Assembly (NCBI RefSeq): GCF_006546825.1 | Contig: NZ_VICC01000006.1 | Location: 372,001-436,000 of the forward strand | Length of the DNA: 64,000 nucleotides | DNA from: Actinomyces oris | Lineage (GTDB): Bacteria; Actinomycetota; Actinomycetes; Actinomycetales; Actinomycetaceae | Direction of reading: 5' to 3' | In this document: positions 25,140 through 34,386 of the stretch, piece after piece | How positions within the stretch are numbered: the stretch's first letter is position 1 | Layout: the number at the start of each line of letters is the position of its first letter | Position numbers and translations under genes: made by a program | Notes under the pieces: generated by a model | Seen by the model: only the letters and a program-made list of their open reading frames with translations | Database searches by the model: none | What the model was told of the DNA's origin: nothing

Positions 25140-26594
25140 TCAGTTACCGGTGAGCTTCTCGCGCAGGGCGGCCAGGGCCTCATCGGAGGCCAGCGTGCCG
25201 GAGGCCTCCGACGGCGCCGAGGAGTACGAGGTGCCGCCCGCGGGGGCTGCCGGAGCACCGGACTCCTGCTCCTCCTCCAGGGCCTTGGCGACCTGGGCCT
25301 TGTGGGCCTCCCAGCGGGCGTGAGCAGCCGCGTACTCGGCCTCCCACGCCTCGCGCTGGGCGTCGTAGCCCTCGAGCCACTCGTTGGTCTCCGGGTCGAA
25401 GCCCTCGGGGTACTTGTAATTGCCCTGCTCGTCGTACTCGGCCGCCATCCCGTAGAGGCTGGGGTCGAAGTCCTCGGAGGCGGGGTCGACACCCTCGTTG
25501 GCCTGCTTCAGCGACAGGGAGATGCGACGGCGCTCCAGGTCGATGTCGATGACCTTGACGAAGACCTCGTCGCCGACCTTGGCCACCTGCTCGGGAACCT
25601 CGACGTGACGCTGCGCCAGCTCGGAGATGTGGACCAGGCCCTCGATGCCGTCCTCGACACGCACGAAGGCGCCGAAGGGAACGAGCTTGGTGACCTTGCC
25701 GGGAACGACCTGGCCGATGGCGTGGGTCCGGGCGAAGGCCTGCCACGGGTCCTCCTGAGTCGCCTTGAGCGACAGGGAGACGCGCTCGCGGTCGAAGTCG
25801 ACGTCCAGGACCTCGACCGTGACCTCGTTGCCGACCTCGACGACCTCGGAGGGGTGGTCGATGTGCTTCCAGGACAGCTCGGAGACGTGGACCAGACCGT
25901 CGACGCCACCCAGGTCCACGAAGGCACCGAAGTTGACGATGGAGGACACGACACCGGAGCGGACCTGCCCCTTCTGCAGGGTCTGCAGGAAGTTGGTGCG
26001 GACCTCGGACTGGGTCTGCTCGAGCCAGGCGCGACGGGAGAGGACCACGTTGTTGCGGTTCTTGTCCAGCTCAATGATCTTCGCCTCGAGCTCGCGGCCC
26101 ACGTAGGGCTGGAGGTCGCGAACGCGACGCATCTCCACCAGGGAGGCGGGCAGGAAGCCGCGCAGGCCGATGTCCAGGATGAGACCGCCCTTGACGACCT
26201 CGATGACGGAGCCGGTGACGACGCCGTCCTCCTCCTTGATGCGCTCGATGGTGCCCCAGGCGCGCTCGTACTGCGCGCGCTTCTTGCTCAGGAGCAGACG
26301 CCCTTCCTTGTCCTCCTTCTGCAGGACGAGGGCTTCGATCTCGTCGCCGACGGAGACGATCTCGTCGGGGTCGACGTCGTGCTTGATGGACAGCTCGCGA
26401 GCGAGGATGACGCCTTCGGTCTTGTAGCCGATGTCGAGGAGGACCTCATCACGGTCGACCTTGACGACAGTGCCCTCGACGATGTCGCCGTCATCGAAGT
26501 ACTTGATGGTCTCGTCAACGGCGGCGAGGATCTCCTCGGTCGAACCGATGTCGTTGACGGCGACCGGGGCGGGGCTGGGCGTAGTGGTTGTCAT
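25140..26594 (-). CDS. rpsA: 30S ribosomal protein S1
   Basis: mRNA-binding ribosomal protein, 484 aa, with four S1 RNA-binding domains (about 35-105, 120-190, 205-275, 292-362): for example IVEGTVVKVDRDEVLLDIGYK, GVVSSIVNFGAFVDLGGVDG, GKVTKLVPFGAFVRVEDGIEG. A long acidic, low-complexity C-terminal tail follows, as is usual in Actinobacteria. The ATG at 26594 (MTTTTPSPAP) is used; a longer frame reads into the leader. Leader about 140 nt if the promoter at 26734 is right. Confidence 0.96.
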   Translation of the reverse strand: MTTTTPSPAPVAVNDIGSTEEILAAVDETIKYFDDGDIVEGTVVKVDRDEVLLDIGYKTEGVILARELSIKHDVDPDEIVSVGDEIEALVLQKEDKEGRLLLSKKRAQYERAWGTIERIKEEDGVVTGSVIEVVKGGLILDIGLRGFLPASLVEMRRVRDLQPYVGRELEAKIIELDKNRNNVVLSRRAWLEQTQSEVRTNFLQTLQKGQVRSGVVSSIVNFGAFVDLGGVDGLVHVSELSWKHIDHPSEVVEVGNEVTVEVLDVDFDRERVSLSLKATQEDPWQAFARTHAIGQVVPGKVTKLVPFGAFVRVEDGIEGLVHISELAQRHVEVPEQVAKVGDEVFVKVIDIDLERRRISLSLKQANEGVDPASEDFDPSLYGMAAEYDEQGNYKYPEGFDPETNEWLEGYDAQREAWEAEYAAAHARWEAHKAQVAKALEEEQESGAPAAPAGGTSYSSAPSEASGTLASDEALAALREKLTGN

Positions 26595-26733
26595 TGAGTG
26601 GATGCTCCGAATGCGGATAGTTGGATCGGGTTGATAGGGACCGCGTGCTCCCCAGTGACGCGAATCGGCCCGGACCAATTCATCGACCTGGTTGGATCAG
26701 TCTCATAGGAGACGCCCAGGAGCGCACGAGTGA

Positions 26734-26761
26734 ACCTTAGCAGTACGTGACGAATCCGTAA
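26734..26761 (-). promoter_or_regulatory. Candidate promoter of rpsA
   Basis: Minus strand TTACGG (26761-26756), 16-nt spacer, TAAGGT (26739-26734) in the 311-bp gap between polA and rpsA. Nothing else gene-like is seen in that gap (26595-26905). Confidence 0.4.
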
Positions 26762-26905
26762 CTAGACGATGCTCAAGCATTATCCCGTGCATGCGTGCAA
26801 TCGCTCACGTCGTCTGACGACTTGATGTCGAAAGGATGACGTGACGATCTCATTCGTATATCACCGGCTTCTTCGGCCGATGAGCGGAGGTCCCGGAAGG
26901 GCTCT

Positions 26906-29743
26906 TTAGTGGGCGGCCTCACGCCAGGTCCGCCCTCGTCCGACGGCGACGTCCAGGGGGACCGAGAGCTCTGCTGCCCCACCCATCTGCTCCTTGAGGA
27001 GGCTCTCAACAGCCTCGGCCTCTCCGGGCGCGACCTCGATGAGGAGCTCGTCGTGGATCTGCAGAAGAATGCGGCTCGTCAGGGCCTGCTCGCGCAGCGC
27101 GCTGTCGACGTCGATCATGGCCTTCTTAACGATATCGGCGGCGCTGCCCTGGATGGGGGCGTTGAGGGCGGCCCGTTCAGCCATCTCACGGCGCTGTCGG
27201 TTGTCGCTGGTCAGGTCGGGCAGGTAGCGGCGCCGTCCGAACATCGTCTCGGTGTATCCGTCTCGGCGCGCCTGCTCCACCACGGACTCCAGGTAGTCGT
27301 GGACCTTTCCGAACCTGGCGAAGTAGGCGTTCCTCAGATCCGCCGCCTCAGCGTTGTCGATACCGAGCTGACGGGCCAGCCCGAAGGTCGACAGCCCGTA
27401 GGCCAGTCCATAGCTCATGGCCTTGACGTGGCTACGCTGCTGGGCAGTGACGTCCTCGACCCCGATGCCGTGGACCAGGGCGGCGACGTAGCGGTGCAGG
27501 TCCTCCCCGCTGCGGAAGGCATCGATCAGAGCCTGGTCCGCGGACAGATGCGCCATGATGCGCATCTCGATCTGGGAGTAGTCGGCGGTCATGAGGCACT
27601 CGTAGCCCTCGCCGACGGTGAAGGCCTCGCGGATGCGCATCCCCTCCTCGTGCCGGGCCGGAATGTTCTGTAGGTTGGGGTCGGTGGAGGACAGGCGCCC
27701 TGTGGCGGCGATGGTCTGCTGGAAGGTGGTGTGGATGCGACCATCGGGCTGGATCGCCTTGCGCAGCCCCTCCACCGTCTGCCGCAGCTTGATGGCGTCA
27801 CGGTGCTCGAGAAGATGCTCCAGAAAGGGGTGGGAGGTCTTGGCATACAGCCCGGCTAAGGCGTCGGCATCCGTGGTGTAGCCAGTCTTGGTCTTGCGGG
27901 TCTTGGGCATCTTCAGCTCGTCGAATAGGACGGCCTGGAGCTGCTTGGGACTGGAGAGGTTGAGCTCTCGCCCGGCGGCGGCGTAAGCACCCTCAGCGGC
28001 GTGGGTCACACGGGCGTCGAGCTCGGTCTGGCGGGTTTGGAGCACGGCGTCGTCGACGGCGATGCCGGCGTTCTCCATGACGGTCAGGGTCGCGGCCACG
28101 GGCATCTCCAGGTCGGTGAACAGTCCGGCGGCGTCACGAGCCGCCATCTGCTCATCGAGCACGGCCTGGAGCGGGAGCAGGGCGGCGGCCCGGCGTGCAC
28201 TGGCCAGGTGGGATGTGGGAACGGCCTCGGAGGTGAGGGCCTCGAGGTCGAATGCGCTCTGGGACTCACCGGAGCCGCCGTCACCCCCGGCACCGCCCTC
28301 GTTGACTGCGGCCAGGTCAATGCCGAGCCAACGCTGGGTGAGAGTCTCGACGTCGTAGCTGCGCTGTTCGGGACGGCACAGGTAGCCAGCCAGCGAGGGG
28401 TCTGCGACGACGCCGTCGAGCGTGAGTCCCCGAGCGCGAAGCGCGTGCCAGCTCCCCTTGGCGTCGGCGACGAGCTTGGGACGCTCCACGTCGGCCAGGA
28501 GCTGAGCCAGGACGGCTTCGTCCTCGGGCAGGATCTCGGTCAGGTCGATGGCGACCGCCCGAGAGCCGTCGGACAGTGACACGAGCGTAGCATCGCCTTC
28601 CACGGGCCTGAGGACACCGACGACATCCACACCCAGGAGGCGGGGGCAATCGCCCTCAGCCGCCGGCGGTCCGGCCTCCAGCCAGTCGGCCAGACGCCCC
28701 GCGGCTAGATCGTGTCCCAGCGAGACGATCTCCAGGTCGCTCAACGCGTTCAAGGCACCGGCTTCGTCTGCCTCACTCGGCTCGGCGTGGTCGGAGGTGT
28801 CGGCGAAGCTCAGGATGCGCAGCGCCCGCTGGTGCAGGGTGCGGAACTCCAGGGTCTCGAACACGCGCGCCAGGCCGGCGCGGTCGGCACCCGTGAGGCG
28901 CAGGTCGGTGCGGGGCTCGATTCCGAGGTCCAGGTCGGTGAGCAGGCGGTTGAGACGGCGGTTGCGCACGACGTCGTCGAGGTGATCGCGCAGCGACTGT
29001 CCGGCCTTGCCCTTGATCTGGTCCGCGTGAGCGATGACGCCGTCGAGCCCGTCATAGAGGTTGAGCCACTTGGCGGCGGTCTTGGGGCCCACCCCCGGAA
29101 CCCCGGGCAGGTTGTCACTGGTCTCGCCGACCAGGGCGGCCAGGTGCGGGTAGCGCTCGGGCGTCACCCCGTAGCGCTCCTCCACCTCCTGAGGCGTCAT
29201 GCGGCGCAGTGTTGACACGCCCTTGACCGGGTAGAGCACGGTGCACCGCTCGGTGACCGTCTGGAAGGAGTCGCGGTCCCCCGAGCAGATGAGAACCTCC
29301 ATGCCCTCGGCCTGGGCGGAGGCCGCCAGGGTGGCCAGGATGTCGTCGGCCTCGTAGCCCGGAGCGGTGAGCGCTGTGACGCCCATGGCCTCCAGGACCT
29401 CCTGGATGAGCTCGACCTGCCCGAGGAAGGGCTGCGGGGTCTCATCGCGGGTTCCCTTGTACTCGGCGTACTCCTCGGTGCGGAAGGTGCCTCCCGGCAG
29501 GTCGAAGGCGACGGCCACGTGGGTGGGCCGCTCGCTGTCCAGCAGCGACAGGAACATGGAGACGAAGCCGTGGACGGCGTTGGTGGACTGACCAGTCGAC
29601 GTGGTGAAGTTGTCGACGGGCAGCGCGTAGAAGGCACGGAAGGCCATTGAGTGTCCGTCGATGAGAAGAAGCCGCTCGGGAACCGGGTCCGAGGGGGACT
29701 GGGGTGTTGGACTCGTCGCAGGGCTGGTCGCGGTGGTGCTCAC
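26906..29743 (-). CDS. polA: DNA polymerase I
   Basis: Repair and Okazaki-fragment polymerase, 945 aa. N-terminal 5'-3' exonuclease (LLLIDGHSMAFRAFYALP; GDRDSFQTV; GVPGVGPKTAAKWL), a central degenerate 3'-5' exonuclease region without visible catalytic acids, and the family A polymerase core with motif A TADYSQIEMRIMAHLS, the O-helix region RSHVKAMSYGLAYGLS and motif C LLQIHDELLIEV. A Gly/Ser-rich linker (NEGGAGGDGGSGESQS) sits between the domains. The start is a GTG at 29743 with TAGGCT 6 nt upstream. Divergent from the thioesterase gene with a 17-bp gap. Confidence 0.96.
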   Translation of the reverse strand: MSTTATSPATSPTPQSPSDPVPERLLLIDGHSMAFRAFYALPVDNFTTSTGQSTNAVHGFVSMFLSLLDSERPTHVAVAFDLPGGTFRTEEYAEYKGTRDETPQPFLGQVELIQEVLEAMGVTALTAPGYEADDILATLAASAQAEGMEVLICSGDRDSFQTVTERCTVLYPVKGVSTLRRMTPQEVEERYGVTPERYPHLAALVGETSDNLPGVPGVGPKTAAKWLNLYDGLDGVIAHADQIKGKAGQSLRDHLDDVVRNRRLNRLLTDLDLGIEPRTDLRLTGADRAGLARVFETLEFRTLHQRALRILSFADTSDHAEPSEADEAGALNALSDLEIVSLGHDLAAGRLADWLEAGPPAAEGDCPRLLGVDVVGVLRPVEGDATLVSLSDGSRAVAIDLTEILPEDEAVLAQLLADVERPKLVADAKGSWHALRARGLTLDGVVADPSLAGYLCRPEQRSYDVETLTQRWLGIDLAAVNEGGAGGDGGSGESQSAFDLEALTSEAVPTSHLASARRAAALLPLQAVLDEQMAARDAAGLFTDLEMPVAATLTVMENAGIAVDDAVLQTRQTELDARVTHAAEGAYAAAGRELNLSSPKQLQAVLFDELKMPKTRKTKTGYTTDADALAGLYAKTSHPFLEHLLEHRDAIKLRQTVEGLRKAIQPDGRIHTTFQQTIAATGRLSSTDPNLQNIPARHEEGMRIREAFTVGEGYECLMTADYSQIEMRIMAHLSADQALIDAFRSGEDLHRYVAALVHGIGVEDVTAQQRSHVKAMSYGLAYGLSTFGLARQLGIDNAEAADLRNAYFARFGKVHDYLESVVEQARRDGYTETMFGRRRYLPDLTSDNRQRREMAERAALNAPIQGSAADIVKKAMIDVDSALREQALTSRILLQIHDELLIEVAPGEAEAVESLLKEQMGGAAELSVPLDVAVGRGRTWREAAH

Positions 29744-29749
29744 CGTGCC

Positions 29750-29755
29750 AGCCTA
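29750..29755 (-). promoter_or_regulatory. -10 box of polA (leaderless)
   Basis: TAGGCT on the minus strand, 6 nt before the GTG at 29743. Confidence 0.5.
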
Positions 29756-29760
29756 GGCCC

Positions 29761-30399
29761 ATGAGCCATCCACAGTCCGACTCGCCCGTCTCCCCCATCA
29801 GCGTAGGGGACTCCAGTGACTCTCAGGCCTCTCCTGCCTCAGCCGACTCCCCCAGCTCGCCGGCGGTCGTCGGGCCGCTGGGCCCCGTGGGCCGCGTCAC
29901 TGCTGCCTCCTACTCCGGAGCGAGCGCCTCAGCCGTGGCCTTCCCGGACCCTGCCAGGCGCCCGTTCCCGGATCCGCGTCCCGCGGGCTCTGCCGTCTCC
30001 GCCTCCTCGGCACTGCACGCGGTGCTGGAGGACAGTGAAGAGGGCACGCTCATGGAGACCCTCGGGATGGAGGTGGTGACTCGCGACGCTCATCGGACCG
30101 AGGTCCGGATGCCGGTCGACGGGGCCCGACAGGTCGTCGGGATCCTGCACGGCGGTGCCACCGCCGCGCTCATCGAGACGGCTGCCTCCGTGGCCGCACG
30201 CGCGGGCGCGCCCGACGATGCCGTCCCGGTCGGGGCGGAGCTGACGGTCAGCCACCTGCGCTCCGTGTCCCAGGGCTGGGTGAAGGCGACCGCCACCCCC
30301 CTGCACCGCGGCCGTCGTACCGTGGTCTACCAGGTAACGGTCACTGACGACGATGAGCGCACCATCGCCGTCGGGACACTGCGCAGCCTGTTCACCTGA
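29761..30399 (+). CDS. PaaI-type hotdog-fold thioesterase
   Basis: Probable acyl-CoA thioesterase, 212 aa. Residues 1-85 are a disordered Ser/Pro/Ala-rich extension; the hotdog domain follows with GILHGGATAALIETAAS (conserved HGG loop and helix), AELTVSHLRSV and TATPLHRGRRTVVYQVTV. This matches the PaaI/YbgC-like group annotated next to polA in other Actinobacteria. The ATG at 29761 is used; an ATG at 29704 would run into polA. The long N-terminal extension is unusual for a family normally of 130-150 aa. Confidence 0.85.
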   Translation: MSHPQSDSPVSPISVGDSSDSQASPASADSPSSPAVVGPLGPVGRVTAASYSGASASAVAFPDPARRPFPDPRPAGSAVSASSALHAVLEDSEEGTLMETLGMEVVTRDAHRTEVRMPVDGARQVVGILHGGATAALIETAASVAARAGAPDDAVPVGAELTVSHLRSVSQGWVKATATPLHRGRRTVVYQVTVTDDDERTIAVGTLRSLFT

Positions 30400-30432
30400 G
30401 GCGCTGCGCCGCCCTGGGCTATCAGTGGGTGC

Positions 30433-31041
30433 TTAGTCCTTCTTGGCCGAACCGACCTGCTCGATGACGGCGTCGGCCACCTCGCGCATGGTCAGACGCC
30501 GGTTCATGGAGGTCTTCTGCAGCCAGCGGAAAGCCTCCGGCTCGCTCAGTCCCATGCGCTCCATGAGCAGCCCCTTGGCCCGGTCGACGCGCTTGCGGGT
30601 CTCGAAGCGCTCGGTGAGGTCAGAAATCTCACTCTCCAGGGAGAGGATCTCCTCGTGCCGGGACATGGCGATCTCAAGTGCCGGGATGAGGTCCGCCGGG
30701 GTGAAGGGCTTGACGACGTAGGCCATGGCGCCGGCGGCGCTGGCTCGTTCGACGAGCTCGGTCTGGGAGAAGGCGGTCAGCATGACGACGGCGCAGTTAT
30801 GCTTCTCGAGAATCCTCTCCGCCGCGGTGATGCCGTCGGTCACCGGCATCTTGACGTCAAGAACGCACAGATCGGGGTCATGCTCATCAGCCAGGCGGAC
30901 GGCCTCCTCACCATCTGCGGCCTCCGCGACGATCTCGTAGCCGGCGTCGGTGAGAGTCTCGACGATGTCAAGGCGGATGAGGGTCTCGTCCTCAGCGACG
31001 AGCACCCGGCGGGACTTGGTGGTGCTGGACTCATTGCTCAC
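30433..31041 (-). CDS. pdtaR: ANTAR-domain response regulator, PdtaR-like
   Basis: Two-component regulator acting on RNA, 202 aa. Receiver domain 10-125 with phosphoacceptor D62 (LCVLDVKMP), acidic pair in VAEDET and conserved lysine in VVKPF; ANTAR RNA-binding domain about 140-195 (RVDRAKGLLMERMGLSEPEAFRWLQ). ANTAR proteins bind paired hexanucleotide hairpins and block terminators. The matching kinase PdtaS is not in the window. The GTG at 31041 has TAGGAT 7 nt upstream. Its place between pyk and polA matches mycobacteria. Confidence 0.93.
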   Translation of the reverse strand: MSNESSTTKSRRVLVAEDETLIRLDIVETLTDAGYEIVAEAADGEEAVRLADEHDPDLCVLDVKMPVTDGITAAERILEKHNCAVVMLTAFSQTELVERASAAGAMAYVVKPFTPADLIPALEIAMSRHEEILSLESEISDLTERFETRKRVDRAKGLLMERMGLSEPEAFRWLQKTSMNRRLTMREVADAVIEQVGSAKKD

Positions 31042-31048
31042 GGCTGTG

Positions 31049-31054
31049 ATCCTA
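31049..31054 (-). promoter_or_regulatory. -10 box of pdtaR (leaderless)
   Basis: TAGGAT on the minus strand, 7 nt before the GTG at 31041. Confidence 0.5.
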
Positions 31055-31095
31055 GTATGATCTCGCTGTTAGCGCCCCCGCAGAGCGGACGGCGT

Positions 31096-31172
31096 GCCTC
31101 CGTAGCCCAATTGGCAGAGGCATCCGACTCAAAATCGGAGTGTTGTGGGTTCGAGTCCCACCGGAGGTACCA
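31096..31172 (+). tRNA. tRNA-Leu-like (anticodon CAA), short variable loop, CCA encoded
   Basis: Acceptor GCCTCCG pairs with CGGAGGT (one G-U), discriminator A and encoded CCA. Anticodon stem TCCGA/TCGGA with loop CTCAAAA gives CAA. T-arm GTGGG-TTCGAGT-CCCAC. The variable region is only five bases (GTGTT), class I size, although tRNA-Leu normally has a long variable arm. Similar short tRNAs at this locus in other Actinobacteria are annotated as tRNA-Leu to my recollection. Confidence 0.85.
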
Positions 31173-31213
31173 ACAAGTCCCTACCCAGCCCCGCCTCAGG
31201 ACAGACCAGTCAG

Positions 31214-31624
31214 ATGGAGAGCACCTTGAGCACCACGTGGGTCTCACTGTACGAAGCGGCCAAAGCTGTTCAACGTCCTCGTCACGTGTCCTCGTACATC
31301 GAGGCGGGCGGTGTCGCAGCTGCAGTGGAGTCGTCCTCGGGAAGAATCTATACGGGCGTCTGCGTGGATACCGCCTGCACCCTGGGAATCTGTGCCGAGC
31401 GCAACGCGATCCTCAACATGATGACCAACGGTGAGGATGCGATTCGACGGGTTCTGACGATCATGCGCGACGGCCGTACCGGTCCGCCGTGTGGAGCATG
31501 TCGAGAAATGATGACGCAGCTGATGCCGAGCCGGTTCGGGGACATCGAGGTGATGATCGACTTCGCTGCCGGGAAGACCATGACTCTTGCCGATCTGACT
31601 CCCCAGTGGTGGCTACGGCGATGA
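31214..31624 (+). CDS. Cytidine deaminase-like (blasticidin-S deaminase type) protein
   Basis: Zinc-dependent nucleoside deaminase family, 136 aa. The zinc and catalytic motifs are present: CAERNAILNMM (Cys-Ala-Glu) and PPCGACREMM (Pro-Cys-x-x-Cys). The length and arrangement fit the small tetrameric CDA/blasticidin-S deaminase group. The ATG at 31214 is used; the nearest purine-rich site (AGGA) is rather distant. It follows the tRNA-Leu gene by about 40 bp on the same strand and converges on pyk. Pyrimidine salvage is the likely role; the exact substrate is uncertain. Confidence 0.8.
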   Translation: MESTLSTTWVSLYEAAKAVQRPRHVSSYIEAGGVAAAVESSSGRIYTGVCVDTACTLGICAERNAILNMMTNGEDAIRRVLTIMRDGRTGPPCGACREMMTQLMPSRFGDIEVMIDFAAGKTMTLADLTPQWWLRR

Positions 31625-31717
31625 GGCTGTGACCGCAGAGCTCCACTCTGCGGTGTCCTGCCCCCACCGATTCATCAGCAGCAAGCAGATGCCGGAACCC
31701 GTCGCCCTGAACCGGAT

Positions 31718-31753
31718 CGAGGGGCCTCCCGGTGATAGGTGGGAGACCCCTCG
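31718..31753. terminator. Hairpin between convergent deaminase gene and pyk
   Basis: CGAGGGGCCTCCC (31718-31730) and GGGAGACCCCTCG (31741-31753) form a 13-bp stem with one mismatch. No U-tract on either strand; probably a shared transcription end. Confidence 0.55.
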
Positions 31754-31771
31754 ACGGATCAGAACCGGTGC

Positions 31772-33202
31772 TCAGACCTTGTAGTCGCCCGTCTCACCGA
31801 CGGTGTGGACACGGATCGAGTTGGTCGAGCCGGGCGTGCCCGGAGGCATTCCGGCCACGATGACGACGGTGTCCCCGGGCTGGGCCAGATGCTTGTCCTG
31901 AAGGATCTCATCGACCTGGGCCACCATCTCGTCAGTGTGCTGGACCTCGGGCACCTCGTAGCACTGCACGCCCCAGGAGACGGCGAGCTGGTTGCGCGTC
32001 TCACGCAGCGGGGTGAAGGCCAGCAGCGGAAGCGGCGAGCGCAGACGAGACAGGCGCCGGGCGGTGTCACCGGACTGGGTGAAGGTCACCAGGTAGGTGA
32101 CGTCGAGGTGCTCGCCCATCTCCGCGGCGGCGCGGGTCAGTGCCCCACCGCGTGTCTGCGGGTAGGAGCCCAGGCCGGGGATGCGCTCCCCTCCGTGCTC
32201 CTCGACGTTCTCAATGATGCTGGCCATGGTGCGCACGGCCTCGATGGGGTAGGCGCCCACGGAGGTCTCACCGGAGAGCATGACGGCGTCGGCGCCGTCG
32301 AGAATGGCGTTGGCGCAGTCGGAGGCCTCGGCCCGCGTGGGCCGCGGGTTCTGGATCATGGACTCCAGGACCTGGGTGGCCACGATGACCGGCTTGGCCT
32401 GGCGGCGGGCCAGCTCGATGGCCCGCTTCTGCACCAGCGGGACGGCCTCCAGGGGCATTTCCACACCGAGGTCGCCACGGGCCACCATGATGCCGTCGAA
32501 GGTGGAGACGATGTCGAAGAGGTTCTCCACCGCCTGGGGCTTCTCGATCTTGGCGATGACCGGGATGCGCACGCCGACCTCGTCCATGATCTCGTGGACG
32601 TCCTTGATGTCATCGGCGTCGCGCACGAAGGACAGGGCGATGAGGTCGGCACCGATCTTGAGGGCCCAGCGCAGGTCCTCGCGGTCCTTCTCGCTGAGGG
32701 CCGGCACGGAGACGGCGACGCCGGGCAGGTTGATGCCCTTGTTGTTGGAGACGTAGCCGGGCACCTCGACCTTGGTGACGACGTCGGTGTCGGTGACGGC
32801 CACGACGCGCACCGCGACGTTGCCGTCGTCGATGAGGAGCCGGTCACCGGGGCGGCAGTCGCCGGGAAGTCCCTTGAAGGTGGTGGAGGCGCGCTTGACA
32901 GTGCCCAGGACGTCGTCAATGGTGATGGTGAACTCGTCGCCCTTGTTGAGCATGACCTTCTGGTCGTCCACGAACCGCCCCAGGCGGATCTTGGGGCCCT
33001 GGAGGTCGACGAGGATGGCGACGGCGCGGCCGGAAGCGGCTGCGGCCTCACGGATGCGGCCGATGACCTCCTCCTGGTCCTCGGCGCGACCGTGGGAGCG
33101 GTTGATGCGCGCGACGTTCATGCCGGCGTCCACGAGCGCTTGCACCTGCTCGGGGGAGTCGGTAGCGGGTCCGAGGGTACATACGATCTTGGCTCTACGC
33201 AT
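31772..33202 (-). CDS. pyk: Pyruvate kinase
   Basis: Last ATP-forming step of glycolysis, phosphoenolpyruvate to pyruvate, 476 aa. N-terminal MRRAKIVCTLGPATDSPEQV, ADP/metal site VDLQGPKIRLG, active-site lysine region IAKIEKPQAVEN, signature VARGDLGVEMPLEAVPL and MLSGETSVGAYP. The segment that usually reads NFSHG is NRSHG here. The ATG at 33202 has TATTCT 6 nt upstream. Confidence 0.97.
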   Translation of the reverse strand: MRRAKIVCTLGPATDSPEQVQALVDAGMNVARINRSHGRAEDQEEVIGRIREAAAASGRAVAILVDLQGPKIRLGRFVDDQKVMLNKGDEFTITIDDVLGTVKRASTTFKGLPGDCRPGDRLLIDDGNVAVRVVAVTDTDVVTKVEVPGYVSNNKGINLPGVAVSVPALSEKDREDLRWALKIGADLIALSFVRDADDIKDVHEIMDEVGVRIPVIAKIEKPQAVENLFDIVSTFDGIMVARGDLGVEMPLEAVPLVQKRAIELARRQAKPVIVATQVLESMIQNPRPTRAEASDCANAILDGADAVMLSGETSVGAYPIEAVRTMASIIENVEEHGGERIPGLGSYPQTRGGALTRAAAEMGEHLDVTYLVTFTQSGDTARRLSRLRSPLPLLAFTPLRETRNQLAVSWGVQCYEVPEVQHTDEMVAQVDEILQDKHLAQPGDTVVIVAGMPPGTPGSTNSIRVHTVGETGDYKV

Positions 33203-33208
33203 GGGTTC

Positions 33209-33214
33209 AGAATA
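33209..33214 (-). promoter_or_regulatory. -10 box of pyk (leaderless)
   Basis: TATTCT on the minus strand, 6 nt before the ATG at 33202. Confidence 0.55.
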
Positions 33215-33324
33215 CGGGACACCGGGCCCTGCGCACGAGGAGGAATCTCGTCAGTCGTCAGGTTGCGACCATCCTCACCCATTTGTCTCCCGCCGGAGTG
33301 GCGGGCGGGTCCCCGATTCGGTCG

Positions 33325-34386
33325 CTACGAACTCGCCTGGTCCGGGCGGGCCGACTCCGCGGCAGCGGGTTCTGCGGGTGAGGCGTCCTCATCAGTCGAG
33401 TCATGCTCGGCGGCGGTATCCTCGGCGGAGTCGTCCTCATCGGCCGCTGACCCGTCCTTCCTCGCCCTGCGCCCCGGCCTGTCGATGGCGTCGCTCAAGG
33501 GGCGTCGCGAGGAGAGGACCAGTCCAATGGCGCCGACGAGGAAGATGACGATGGAGGTCCACACGTTCAGTCGCAGGCCGAGGACCGTCTCGGCCTCGTC
33601 GATGCGCAGTATCTCAATCCACACCCGGCCTGCGGTGTAGACCATGAGGTAGATCCACAGCAGCCTGCCGCCCGTGACCCCGCTGCGGGCGACCATTCTT
33701 CTGCCGATCCACACCAGGAGGACCGCTCCGGCCAGGTTCCACAGGGCCTCATAGAGGAAGGTCGGATGAAACAGGGTGCCGGGCGGGTAGGTGGAGCCCG
33801 CCGGCAGGTGGGCGTCGTCGATCCGCAGTCCCCAGGGCAGCGTCGTCGGGGCGCCGTAGAGCTCCTGGTTGAACCAGTTCCCCAGGCGACCGATCGCCTG
33901 AGCGACCAACAGCGTCGGGGCGACGGCGTCGGCCAGCGGAGCCACCCGCAGGCCACGATGGCGCAGAAGAAGAACCCCGGCCAGGACCCCGCCGGCGATA
34001 CCTCCCCAGATTCCCAGGCCCCCCTGCCATGTCTGTGGGATACGGGCCAGGTCGCCGTTGGGGCCGAAGTAGTCGTCGGGCGAGGTGACCACGTGGTAGA
34101 GACGAGCTCCCACGATTCCAGCCGGCACGGCCACGATGGCGACGTCGAGGACCAGCTCCGGTCGGCCTCCCCGGGCCCGATAGCGCCGGTCCGACCACCA
34201 CACGGCCACGAAGACTCCGGTGAGGATGCACAACGCATAGGCCCGCACCGGGATGGGGCCGAGGTACCACACGGCCGAGGAAGGGCTCGGTATGCCCGCT
34301 CTCAGCGCGGCCGTGAACGGCATCGCCGACAACGTTGGCATCGCGGGCATCGTTGACATCATGGCGGAAAGGGTGGCGACAGGCAC
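33325..34386 (-). CDS. lgt: Prolipoprotein diacylglyceryl transferase
   Basis: Membrane enzyme attaching diacylglycerol to the lipobox cysteine of prolipoproteins, 353 aa from the GTG at 34386. Lgt signature GRLGNWFNQELYG is present, along with the N-terminal LGPIPVRAYALCILTG and seven hydrophobic segments. The last 70 residues are an acidic, Ala/Asp/Glu-rich cytoplasmic tail. The GTG lies directly after the TGA of the upstream trpC-like gene (TGAGTG), so translation is probably coupled; an ATG at 34323 is an alternative start nearer the conserved core. Confidence 0.94.
   Translation of the reverse strand: MPVATLSAMMSTMPAMPTLSAMPFTAALRAGIPSPSSAVWYLGPIPVRAYALCILTGVFVAVWWSDRRYRARGGRPELVLDVAIVAVPAGIVGARLYHVVTSPDDYFGPNGDLARIPQTWQGGLGIWGGIAGGVLAGVLLLRHRGLRVAPLADAVAPTLLVAQAIGRLGNWFNQELYGAPTTLPWGLRIDDAHLPAGSTYPPGTLFHPTFLYEALWNLAGAVLLVWIGRRMVARSGVTGGRLLWIYLMVYTAGRVWIEILRIDEAETVLGLRLNVWTSIVIFLVGAIGLVLSSRRPLSDAIDRPGRRARKDGSAADEDDSAEDTAAEHDSTDEDASPAEPAAAESARPDQASS

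Noticed and set aside
29754-29759. TAGGCC as a -10 box for the thioesterase gene
   Set aside because: Only one base separates it from the ATG at 29761; the adjoining TAGGCT on the other strand fits polA instead.
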